From Cryptomeria japonica (taxonomy: Eukaryota; Streptophyta; Pinopsida; Cupressales; Cupressaceae), in contig NC_081412.1 in assembly GCF_030272615.1 (NCBI RefSeq), positions 473,666,157-473,730,156 of the forward strand: a stretch of 64,000 nucleotides of DNA, read 5' to 3'. The translations under genes and the position numbers were made by a program. The notes beneath the pieces are model-generated. The model made no database searches, was not told the origin of the DNA, and worked only from the letters and a program-made list of their open reading frames with translations. This document shows, one piece after another, positions 32,406 through 42,462 of this stretch. Each line of letters begins with the position of its first letter. Positions within the stretch are counted from its first letter, which is position 1.

Positions 32406-33126
32406 ATTGTATTAAATTTTTATTTTTGGAAAAGTGTCTATAGCTCCAAAAAGATTAATCAATCTATTTGCAATAATTAATCAATTTTAGAATATCATTT
32501 GAAAATAGTATATTTTTTTAGAATGATTAGTTATGGCCTTACAAAAGTTATTGTGAGATCTTTTGCCTAATTGATAATTCTCCACATACATTTTTGCTGA
32601 CTAATTATTAGATTTGTGCTACTCTAAATAAATTTAATTATGTATTATTATTCTAATATGATATATATTTGTTATGAAAGGAACTTCATTGAACTTCATT
32701 GTGTTTGATTATTGAGCCATTTTTATTGAACTTCTACTTGATTGCGACACTTTGTGCCTTCCAACAATAAAAATGGAAAGATAATGATGTTCACTCCTCT
32801 TCTACACTTGGTTTGATGAAAACAATTAAATAGAGAGATCATTTAGAGTTGAAATAAAACTAATTTACAAGAATATTTCAGACTTGGTCCTTGGTTGTCC
32901 AATAAGGTCCGAATTTGCCGGTTCCTCTTCAACGAACAATTTTCAAAGTTTCATGGAGGCTCATGCCTGGAAACCCTTCTCTTTTGATGGACCAAAAAGG
33001 CAATCTATGGGATGGAAGGCATGCCCACCTGCCAGAAATGTGGATACGTTCCGCAATAACATTCCATTGCTATGTTCAATCCAAACCTTGGGTTGTGGAG
33101 GTGAAAAGTTGAACACTGGTAGGATT

Positions 33127-33360
33127 CGGTAAGCAATAGAAGGGTTCCCAATAACAGATATGCATATGGTTTTACACTGGTAGGATTCGGTAAGCAATAG
33201 AAAAGTTGAACACTGCTATGTTCGGTGCAATAACAACTCCCAATAAAATTCCTATTAGAGGAGATCTCTTCAATCCAATAGAAGGGTTCCCAATAACAGA
33301 TATGGTAAGCAATAGAAGGGTTACCAATAACAGATATGCATATGGTTTTAGTAAGCATGG
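33127..33360. repeat. Short-period scrambled repeat cluster
   Basis: The words GTAAGCAATAGAA, AGGGTTCCCAATAACAGATATG and CATATGGTTTTA recur three times or more in changing order (about 33129, 33193 and 33306; 33143, 33281 and 33318). The mosaic looks like repeated short template switches, not simple slippage. Non-coding; the minus-strand frames through it are by-products of repetition. Confidence 0.7.
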
Positions 33361-33529
33361 TAGTAGATATAGGTCTCGAAGAAAGGTGCATGGACATAAA
33401 TTCCATAGGAAGAAGCCAAAAAGGGTCTTCCTCAAATGATGGGTTCACAAAAATTAGAATGAGCCCTTGCTTTTTGAAGAAGGGATGGTGCCTTCGAATA
33501 TTGGCAGACATGATATAGATGGGGTACTC

Positions 33530-34065
33530 AAAGTATCGTTTCTATAGGATTTGTTGCAAATTTTGATTGCTGAGATTTTGAATAGACCCCTTATTGGTAA
33601 GTTTTTAAACTTTTCACCAGATCCTTCTGAGTTATCGGCTTGGGTTTTTAATTCCTAGTATGGGGTTATTGAGGTGTTTCGCATAGATAATGGGAATGGC
33701 TTTTGTATTGTGATCTTTTCCAATAAATTTGATAGAGATATAGCGTACAAAGTGAAATTGTGGTTTATTAAGGGTTTTGGTCTCTATACTCATATTTACA
33801 ATCCAGATTTTGATTCTCAATCTGTTGCTATTAAGTTTTCCCCTTTATAGATTACCTTCCCCTCTATTATGTTGGAGTATATAGATTTGGAATTGATTGA
33901 GATTTTGGCTAATCAAATGGGGATTTTTCTTAAACACAATCCTAGGCCTTTTGAACACACTTATCTTCCCATTCAAATGTGTGTTCTTTTAGATATGCCA
34001 AAAAAACTTCCCCTAAGTCTTTTTTTATATAGTGAAAGTATGGGGTATGTTCTCAAAAGATAGTC
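33530..34065 (+). pseudogene. LINE ORF1 fragment with DUF4283-type domain
   Basis: The translation gives NRPLIGKFLNFSPDPSEL, VIEVFRIDNGNGFCIVIF, AYKVKLWFIKGFGLYTHIYN, AIKFSPL*ITFPSIMLEY and IEILANQMGIFLKHN, in the order of plant LINE DUF4283 domains (GKF...W...VFRIDNGFCIVIF...W...GL). TAG stops at NS*YG and PL*ITF sit where aromatic or Trp residues are usual. The rest of the LINE is not recognised downstream; 34066-34440 is unassigned. Confidence 0.72.
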
Positions 34066-34439
34066 ATTTAGACTCCACAACAGGTTGTCAGTTACGGTGT
34101 TCATAGTTTAGGTTGTTTTACCTCCTACTGTAAGTCATCTGGTGAGTGAGAAAGTATAGTGTGTCAGGATCCATAGTCAAATGCTCTTTTTTCCTCAAAA
34201 ATCCCAAGAATGGAGGTTGTTCTGGTAGCCCCTATTTTAGTTTTATCTATCTCTCATAGTTGTAGCCTTATTAAGGCCTGCAAGGTCATATTTTCTCTTC
34301 AATAGATTCTATTTTTGACCAACTTATTTGTTAGTCATCACTTGAGATAGGAGTCAAGTGTTTTAATGGGCAGATTACATCAATAATTTAAATCGTTCAG
34401 ATTACAGTATTTGTAGTCGAAAATTAATGAAGGTTGCGG

Positions 34440-36440
34440 TAATAATAATGTGGGCCATTGTTTTGATCTTACTTCTTCAACACCATTAGTATCCCTTACT
34501 TTGAGTGAGAATGTGGTCGGGCATTCTCATCCTTGCACTAAGCATTTGTACAATTACCAAAAAATGGTTATCCTACATAATCAGAGGATGATAAATTATC
34601 TTCTTTTGGCTGACCTCAAAGTGCCTTTTCCGGTAGATGCTTTAAATCATATTGCATATGACACTCTTTTTAAAACTTTTTGTCAAATAATAGAGGAGAC
34701 CGTAATCAAGTGTTAGCAGAAGATTTTTACTCTACACAACATGGTGATAGATTTTTTACTCTACTAAACCTTCCTCACATGTTCAATATGATAACTGTGA
34801 ATGGTTATGAAACACCTAATAAACCCCTTTTCATAGTTGAAGGTGCTAATACTCTTCAAAATTCTCAACCTCTTAACAAGCCTCTCTTGGTGGTTCAAGG
34901 TGGTTATAGTAATGATTCCTTTTGCACTCCTAACAAACCAATTATTATTGTACAAGGAGGATATACCACTAAGAGTCCTTATGAGTATGCTAAATAGATT
35001 ACCCGGGAGAGTTACAATTCAGTTTCCTGCACATATAATATGAGCAACAATAGGCAACATAATCCTCCTCAGATTATCCCTTCTTAACTTCCTACTTCTC
35101 AACCTATTCTTCTACCAACATCTCGTATCTCACAAACTCTTTGTAAGGAGTATGATCTTATTGAACAACTTAAAGCTACTCTTTCCAAGATATCTCTTTG
35201 GGATTTGATTCAAACTTCATCAATACATCATGGAATATTACAAGATTCTTTAAAGATCGTAGATGCCCCACCCATAGTGACACCTAATAATATAGCTACT
35301 TTGATTGATCCTATGAAAGAATCTAAAGATTGAATTGTATTCACACAAGATGAGTTACCCTCACCTTAGAATCAACATCAATATGATCCTCTTATGTTTG
35401 TTATTCTTATCAATAGTAATGCTATAATAATAACCTTAATGTACAATGGATATGGCCTTAGCATAAGATTAAAGCGGACCGTTCTCTTATTCAACCTGAT
35501 TCTCTTACTATCTGTTGCTTTGATAATGTTGCTAGATATTCTTTAGGTACTATTACCTTGCCTATTAAGGTGGGACCTATTATTTTACGTACACCTATTC
35601 ATGTCATGCCCGATAACCTTACCTACAATATTCTATTAGGATGACCTTGGATTCATTATATGCAAGTTGTCTTGTCTACTTTGCATAACAAACTTAAGTT
35701 CATATACAACAATAAGAATTATACTATGTTTGCTGATACTAATTTACAAGCTCCATTACAAACCTCATCTTCTTGTTCAACTACTTCTAATTCTTCTAAA
35801 ACTACTCCTACATCTTCAAGTATGCCTATTTCCTTGAGTACTCTTGATTCTTCTTCCACTCACACTGAATCACCATTTCCTCCAAAGGATACTTTTTCAC
35901 CAGAAAAAGTTCTCTTGGAGGACAATTGGGGGTCCTTAGATTTTACGATTGCCTTTGTAGGAGAATACAAAGTCTCTCCAAGATAACCAAAGACTAAAAG
36001 TGAAGATATGGTGGAAACTAAAAAGCAACCCACTTTGTCTACATAACTAGGTAACAATTTTGTGGCTGCTTCTAATTCAAACCCGTTTAGAATATTCTTC
36101 TAATTCATTTAATTATGTCATTGAGACCTACGAGGCCCCACCATCTCTTTTTGATTTGCCATTGCTTTATGGTCTGGGTTTTCACATTTTAGCTAAGAGT
36201 GGATATAATGGCAATGGTTGTGGCACAAATAAATAAGGGATTAAGGTTCCTTTAGAAAATAACATATGTGAAGCTTCATTTGGACTTGGATATAATTCTT
36301 CAAAGCCTAGAAAAGATTCTAAAGGACCATCTATCAATGCTAGTGCTATATTTAGTAGTGATGATGACTTCCTTTCAATTAGATCATCCTCTACATCTCT
36401 CAACACTCATCACATTCATAAGGAGGTCATGGTGGTTGAC
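34440..36440 (+). pseudogene. Ty3/gypsy gag-protease with G-patch, lacking RT
   Basis: Fragments in shifting frames. Near 34810-34970 are three copies of an NKPLLVVQGG-type motif. Near 35500-35745 a retropepsin tail reads SLGTITLPIKVGPIILRTPI, DNLTYNILLG, PWIHYMQVVLSTLHNKLKF (the expected GRPW has a stop at the Arg). A Ser/Thr-rich linker follows. At 36170-36300 a G-patch reads GYNGNGCGTNK and GIKVPLENN, an RNA-binding motif known after the protease in some plant gypsy polyproteins. RT, RNase H and integrase motifs are absent between here and the LTR, so the element is internally deleted or non-autonomous. Confidence 0.72.
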
Positions 36441-38116
36441 AAGTCTCTTTATGAATCTCCCCAAGAGATTGGCGATCTCACTTATGTGGTTGTACCTTCT
36501 ATTCATACACTCTCTTATATAAATAAGGCTCTAATGAATTATACTTATATCCCTCTCCTAAGGTTTCTTTTATGCATGATGATATTTGTGTGCAAGAGGA
36601 GCATGACTTGGTGGCTTATTTTTCTCCTACAAACTACTTTCTTTATCAAAATATTTCAATACTTATCATCTTATACATTTTTTTTCTCTAATTGATGGTA
36701 GAGCATTTAACATGTCATATTCAAATTCCTTATCCAATATATCATATATTTAAAGGACATTAGTGGCTATAATGTTTCTCTTTACCATATGACATTGGTA
36801 GCTTACCTATTGGGGGCTCATTGTCATTCATGATAGTACAATTTCATGTGCAATCATACTTTGGAAAGGAACATAATAGCCTATGTTTGTCGCATCTCTT
36901 GTCTCTATGGGGGAAAGAATTATTTCAAACATCTCTCCTTCTTTAGATTAAAACTTTCCCCTTTGGGAAGTAGTGTCTTCTATAAGGATCTCTTATTCGA
37001 TTGTAGAGGTGTATATCCCTATTGGCAATTGCCTCTCTCATATTTGAACAAGTATCACTAATAAGGATCTTAAGTACGTATCCTTAATTAGGACCTCTTG
37101 GTGTTGGAAATCTCTAAGCATTCATCAAATTCTTTTCTTCATTGAGTGGTATATTTTATAAGGAGCTCTTTTGAGTTGTGAATGTGCTTATCCCTAATGA
37201 GGATATCTTTCATTAATTTAGAAGAGTGTTTCAATTATAAATGATCTCTCTTTGATGTCCTTGTCTCTATACTTGGGGGGCAAGAATGACATTTCAACCT
37301 TCTATTCTTTTCTCCAAAGAGTCACCTTTCCTTCGTTGAGTTGTATTTTTTATTTGATGTCATTTATTGATAGAATATGTGTGTTCCTTATTTAGGACCT
37401 ATTATTTATTTGAAATGATACATCTTTCATGAATAATATAACCTTAGTGAAAGTGTGTAATCCTTCACTAAGAATCCTCTTTTCCTAAATATTGGAGAAG
37501 GTGTGTATTCTTCTTTTCCTTCTCTTCTCTTTAAAAGATGTTATCTTTATCAAATATTCCCACTATTCTCAAAGGTGGGTATCTTTGGATAATGATCTAT
37601 TCCTCCTTTTTCACAATTTAAAAGGTAATTATTGTTCAAACCCTAATCGTGCATTTTTTGCTTAATATTTCACATCTTATGTTAGAGAGCTCCAATTGTC
37701 ACACTCTTGGTTATGTCAAAATTGTGGCTTAGTTCTCTTTCTTACCAAATGATTCTCGATTGGTTTTGATCTTGTATCAAACCTTTTTGTGAGCATTTGT
37801 CATCAATTTTCCTTCATAATTCGATGTGGTAAACATGATACCCTTTCTCAACTCACTAATTAGCAAGCTTAAATAGGGGGTACATATAGATATCCGCAAA
37901 TTTCATCATTTCTTTAGCAAGCATTTAGCTGATTTTGTGATTTTATCTAACAATGCGGTTTTGTAGGATGTGGTTCCTAACAGTTTATTGTAGATACTGT
38001 TGTGGGCTTTGCTCGACACCTTATGGATATATCCTTTTTCATGAAATGTTTACTTTTTTGTATTTTAGCTTTCATATGCACGTAGTGTCATATGACCGCT
38101 AAAGTGGGGGCTAAAT
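36440..38116 (+). other. Non-coding 3' region of the gag-protease element, ending in a polypurine tract
   Basis: Degenerate coding fades near 36700. The remainder has repeated phrases such as AAGGATCTCTTAT and CTTCATTGAGT, without open frames. AAAGTGGGGGCTAA at 38100-38113 is a typical polypurine tract directly before the LTR. An RT-integrase block would be expected here and is not found. Confidence 0.55.
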
Positions 38117-39693
38117 GTAGCATCGTAAATTGTACACCCTTGGGGTGGTACAATTCCACGCTTAGGTTAGCACCCGCCCTAGTGTGTTGCATCTTGCATT
38201 TTAATTTCCCTTGAAGCATTTAACTAATTAATTAAATTAAATCTAAAGTCCTCTTTCATCCCTCTACACAACATAAAATTGGGCCCTAAATCCTAAGTGT
38301 GCCCCTTTTTATTTTATTCTTTTAATTAATTCATTCATCAAAAGCCCTAATTATGTCCTATTTCAACCTTCAAGGCTCGATTTCGCATATCTAAATACCT
38401 TGAATTTTCACACCGAGCTAGGATTGACTTTGTAATCATGATATCAGGATCATGTTTTGGTGGTTTTATAATATTTAAATCTAATTTGATGCAAAATTAT
38501 ATCATTTCTAGGTGTGCCTATGATCGAAAACAAAGTTAGGGTTTCATACTTATAACCTTTCCTTTCCTCATTTGAAAGATCCATCTACAAGCAATTGAAG
38601 GAGACTCTTATGAAGTAAAAGTATAGGTTATGCGGAGTCTTCAATCAAAAAATTAATAATTAATCAAGTCTTCATCAACCATTTTTGTCATCAATTGAAG
38701 CCTTGAAGATATTGAAGAATAATAGGAGATCACCGACTATTGATTGGTTGATACCTCTCTCTTAGGGTGTGGTATGGTTTCATGTTATTATCATATCTTT
38801 ATTTGAGTTACATAACACTTATTTCTGATCTAAATTAATTCTTTAGATCCATTATTGAATTTGTGATTTGAATCATTTTCATTTACATTATGTTCATTTG
38901 GGGTTTTATGCTCATATCATAGGATAGAACTCTAATTATTTGATTTCAGCATATTTAGGATCTTATACACACATAAAGTTCTTGCACACATATGTTTAAT
39001 ACATTATTGGCTATTTGTATATGTGGAAATCACCAAAACAAGGCATTTGACTAAGACAAAACCCTATATAGCCACCCATACACCCTTTTCCATCTTGTAG
39101 GTATATTTGCAGGATTCCGACGGAGCTGTGGAGTTTTTGGAAGATAGAGTTCATAGGCATAGGTTAAGACTTAGAGGAAGGCCCTAATATATTTGGACCA
39201 AGGCAAACAACACCCTGGTCTAGGATCATGGTGCCCAGTAACACTTTCCTTTGAGTTTTTTGGCTTCTTTTGGCAATTTTGCAGCTCAGGATCTCAGTTT
39301 GTAATTTCCAAAAGTATAGTGTCGTTTCGTAACAAGGACCAAGGCACCCAACACCCTGGTCCAGGTCATTCCGACTTATTTTTTGATCTGAAGTTCACAT
39401 CTTAATTTTATTTCCTGTTTTGTGGTTTATATCTCAATTTCATTTCTACATTTATCTTTTATTTCAATTTAGATCATCACTTTCATTCATCTCTCTGGCT
39501 TAGTTCATCATTATTGCATGTTTAGCTCACTTTCCTTTCATACCAACAAAGGAATAGAAACCCTACGAGTATTCCTTGACTCTCTTTCACAAGAATTACA
39601 TAAATTGAATCACTTCCTTAGGCTCTTTCGTATTCCAATGTATGGAGTAAAGTGGGGTTAGGTCCTAAACTCCTTGATCCCATTTTTCACCAT
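38117..39693 (+). repeat. Gypsy 3' LTR (right end approximate)
   Basis: Starts TGTAGCATCGTAAATTGTAC right after the polypurine tract; this start with the following CACCCGCCCTAG segment is LTR-like. The end is set tentatively at CACCATCACA (39693). Inside, GGACCAAGGCA...CAACACCCTGGTC occurs twice (39196-39229 and 39338-39370). No 5' partner was found upstream, so the element is truncated at its 5' side. Confidence 0.55.
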
Positions 39694-39718
39694 CACAATA
39701 TCATATTTGGAGAAGATG

Positions 39719-39910
39719 CACTAGTACATTCGGAGCTGATTTCTAACGGCTGTTTGATGGATTTTTGAAGAATTTTCGTCAGAGTGTCGATAAAATCCAC
39801 CATTAGAAACTCGGCGTCGGATTGGTCGATGATGCCATGCCCATCGGAAATTCGACAATCCAATGGACTTTGCCGACGATCAAAGAAGTCGTCGGTCGAA
39901 AGCTTGGTAT
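39719..39910. other. TCGG/CCGA-rich segment, possible CACTA subterminal region
   Basis: After CACTA at 39719-39723, about eight TCGG, GTCGA or CCGA words occur in 190 bp of otherwise AT-rich DNA (for example CTCGGCGTCGG near 39811 and GTCGTCGGTCGAAAG near 39889). Repeated GTCGG words are typical of CACTA element ends. No matching inverted terminus or 3-bp target duplication was found. Confidence 0.3.
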
Positions 39911-40200
39911 TCATCATAATTCTGATGATGATCATTTTTATAAAAAAAGTAAATATAGAAGAGCCATCAAAGGAAGGAAGTTCTTTCAATTTGTTTTAAA
40001 TCCTAAGGGGTTCAGGGTTTAGGTTTTAAGTCACTTCAATACTTGAGAAAAGGCCTTTTGGTTTCTAATTTGGCGTTACTATATTCACTTAAGCGATGGG
40101 TCCATTTATCATAAAAGTGTTCTCCCCTTGTCATTTACCTAGGTGGTCCCTTTAAATATTTTATTCTTTAAAGCTATGAGATTTCCACAATCCATTTTGC

Positions 40201-40281
40201 ATTTCTAGTGTATTTTTTTCTGGATTCGATTGTGTGTATATTTTTCACACAATCGAATCCAGAAAAAAATACACTAGAAAT
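40201..40281. repeat. Perfect inverted repeat: 36-bp arms, 9-nt loop
   Basis: Arms 40201-40236 and 40246-40281 are exact reverse complements, from ATTTCTAGTG to GATTGTGTG and back. The loop is TATATTTTT. A 15-bp direct repeat AAATATTTTATTCTT lies at 40154-40168 and 40278-40292, overlapping the right arm. The perfect identity stands out in a heavily mutated region, so the fold-back is recent or maintained. It could be a fold-back template-switch product, a MITE-like insertion or a small-RNA hairpin. Confidence 0.9.
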
Positions 40282-40354
40282 ATTTTATTCTTGTTCGCTT
40301 TTAATCTGCCTTTTCTAATGTCCATCGGGCCTTATAAGTATCATGCGATTTTCT

Positions 40355-42110
40355 ATTGATCTGATGGTCCATGTTGATTCGCGACCAAAAAGTGCTCGAA
40401 ACTTAGTTTCCAGGAAGTAGCGTAAGGTGAAGGTGGACCCAAAATATAGGTTTGGACCAAATCTAAACACCGATCAAGTTTCATCTGATCGGATGGACAA
40501 CGTGGTTTCGTGAGATCAAGCTGAATGTGTTTTAACCTTCGCGAAGTGGCGAAAGGGTTTGGCGGGTCCCAGAGATAAGCGGTCTTCTTTGGTTAAAGAA
40601 TGATCGGGTTGGAAAAAGATCAATGGCTTCTCGTTTTTCCATGGCCGGGAGATGCACGAGCTATACCTTCAGTGAAATAGCGAAAAGGTGGAGGCTCCCG
40701 CTAAGAGTGGTAGTAAATATGGTAACCCCAGTTGGCGATGACATGGCGGTGACAAGCCACTTAGTTGGCGGTATGTAGTGGGTCCGAGCAAGGTTGTCAT
40801 AAAAAGTGTAAACAACGAGCAAGTTCTTGAGATCTAATGGCTCGCCTGAGTTCGCAAAGATAAGATGCTAGCAAGTTAGTCATTGCGAAGTAGTGAAAAG
40901 GCCGATGGGCCCAAGGGACAGGCATGGCATGAAGTTAAAAGAAGATCAGGTCTGTTTTGATCTAATGGTTCTAGTGGTTTCATGGCTGCAAGCCAAACGA
41001 AGAATAATGTTCACGAAGTCGTGAAAGATAGGTGGAAATCACACGGAGGAGTGATGTGGCATAACAGCTGCCACTTTTTGTAGAGCTTGGAAAAAGATCA
41101 ATGGCTTCTTGTTGTTTCGTGGCTGGGAGATGCATGAGCTATACCTTTAGTGAAATAGCGAAAAGGTGGAGGGTCCCGCTAAGAGTGGTAGTAAATGTGG
41201 TAACCCTAGTTGGTGATGACATGGCGGTGACAAGGCACTCAGTTGGTGGTATGCAGTGGGTCTGGGCAAGGTTGTCATAAAAGAGTAAACAACGAGAAAG
41301 TTCTTGAGATCTAATGAATCATGTGAATTCGCAAAGATAAGATGCTAGCAAGTTAGTCATTGCGAAGTAGCGAAAAGGCCGATGGGCCCAAGGGACAGGC
41401 ATGGCATGAAGTTAAAAGCAGATCAGGTCTGTTTTGATCTAACGGTTCTCATGGTTTCGTGGCTGCAAGCTAAACGAAGAATAATGTTCATGAAGTCGTG
41501 AGAGACAGGTGGAAATCACACAGAGGAGTGACGTGACACGTGGTTTAAAAAAGTGGTTGAGGGACTGCCTAGGTGTAACCGACAGTTATGTGGGAATAGT
41601 AAAAGGGAACACATGGCAGATTAAGGGTGGAACCAAAAGGAGTTTCTAGGGCTAATGGCTGACTGCCATGTGGCATTTATTAATCAGATAACAAGTGGGG
41701 TAAGTAATTCTCGGATAAAGGGCCCACTTAAAAGACATTCATCTCAAGATTGATCCAACGCTTCTTGTTGTTTCGTGACCTGAAGATGCCCGCAGCTTAA
41801 CCTCAGTGAAATGGCGAAAACCATTAGCCGTCAAGATGAGGCACGGTTAGTTTAAAGGATTGACGGTCCCGGTTGGAGTTAAATGCCGGGTGATTTGAGT
41901 TTGATCTAACGCTTGGCGCGGCCTCGTGAAGGAAAAGTGCACGACTGTTAAACTCCGTGAATTGGTGAAAAGGAGGTAGGGCCCAACACTAAAGAAAATA
42001 GATTAAATGGAGATAAAGGTGATGTAAGTTCTCGAGATCCAATGGCCAGCATTGTTTCACGAAAGAAAAGAGCACAGGTTTTATGTTCTGCGAAGTAGCG
42101 AAAGAGCGAA
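40355..42110 (+). repeat. Eleven-unit modular repeat array with fixed A-B spacing
   Basis: Each unit has motif A, GATCTAAYGGYTC followed by TTTCGTGGC-like text and GAAGATGC, then 51-59 bp after the start of A motif B, GYGAARTRGYGAAA. A starts near 40361, 40482, 40618, 40833, 40957, 41098, 41309, 41438, 41753, 41902 and 42037. B starts near 40414, 40541, 40671, 40885, 41012, 41149, 41361, 41490, 41805, 41957 and 42090. Motif B is often followed by a GGGTCCC or GGGCCC word. The array is GC-richer than its surroundings and lies 350 bp before the large ORF, so it may be an LTR or transcribed leader of that element. Confidence 0.8.
40609..41540 (+). repeat. 478-bp tandem duplication within the array
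   Basis: GGAAAAAGATCAATGGCTTC occurs at 40611 and 41089 (offset 478), and similarity holds through GTGGAAATCACACGGAGGAGTG at about 41031-41053 and its counterpart ending near 41530. The duplication contains three A-B units (offset repeated), so it is a later amplification of part of the older array. Confidence 0.9.
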
Positions 42111-42285
42111 ATAGAGGAAAGACTTAGAGAAATTATGACTTGTTGGAGCCAGTTTTGAATTTGATTTGGCAAATTTAATTCTGAAAAGAAAGATGAAGCA
42201 TGCAGAGTTAATTTCTAAGAACTTAAATGCCAACTTGCCCTTTTCAGTCCGCATCAACTTGATTGCTAAGTATTGTTTCATCGAA

Positions 42286-42330
42286 GTTTGTTGCAAAGCA
42301 AATTGTTGCAGAGCGAATTGTTGCAGAGTG
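42286..42330 (+). repeat. Three 15-bp tandem units
   Basis: GTTTGTTGCAAAGCA, AATTGTTGCAGAGCG and AATTGTTGCAGAGTG run head to tail, about 130 bp before the ATG at 42463. Presumably in the leader of the large ORF. Confidence 0.85.
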
Positions 42331-42462
42331 ATTTTCTTCAAGCGAATAATAAGGTTTCTTGTGCTTTCCTTGATAACTCTTGGTTTGTTCTCAAATACTG
42401 CTGTGTGAATTACTTCATTAGAGGTCTGTGCTAGCTTCTAGTGGTATAATTGTTTGACCAGA

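Noticed and set aside
32884-33132. Overlapping plus-strand and minus-strand ORFs near 33 kb as a gene
   Set aside because: No recognised domain; the reading extends into the scrambled repeat, which generates artificial open frames.
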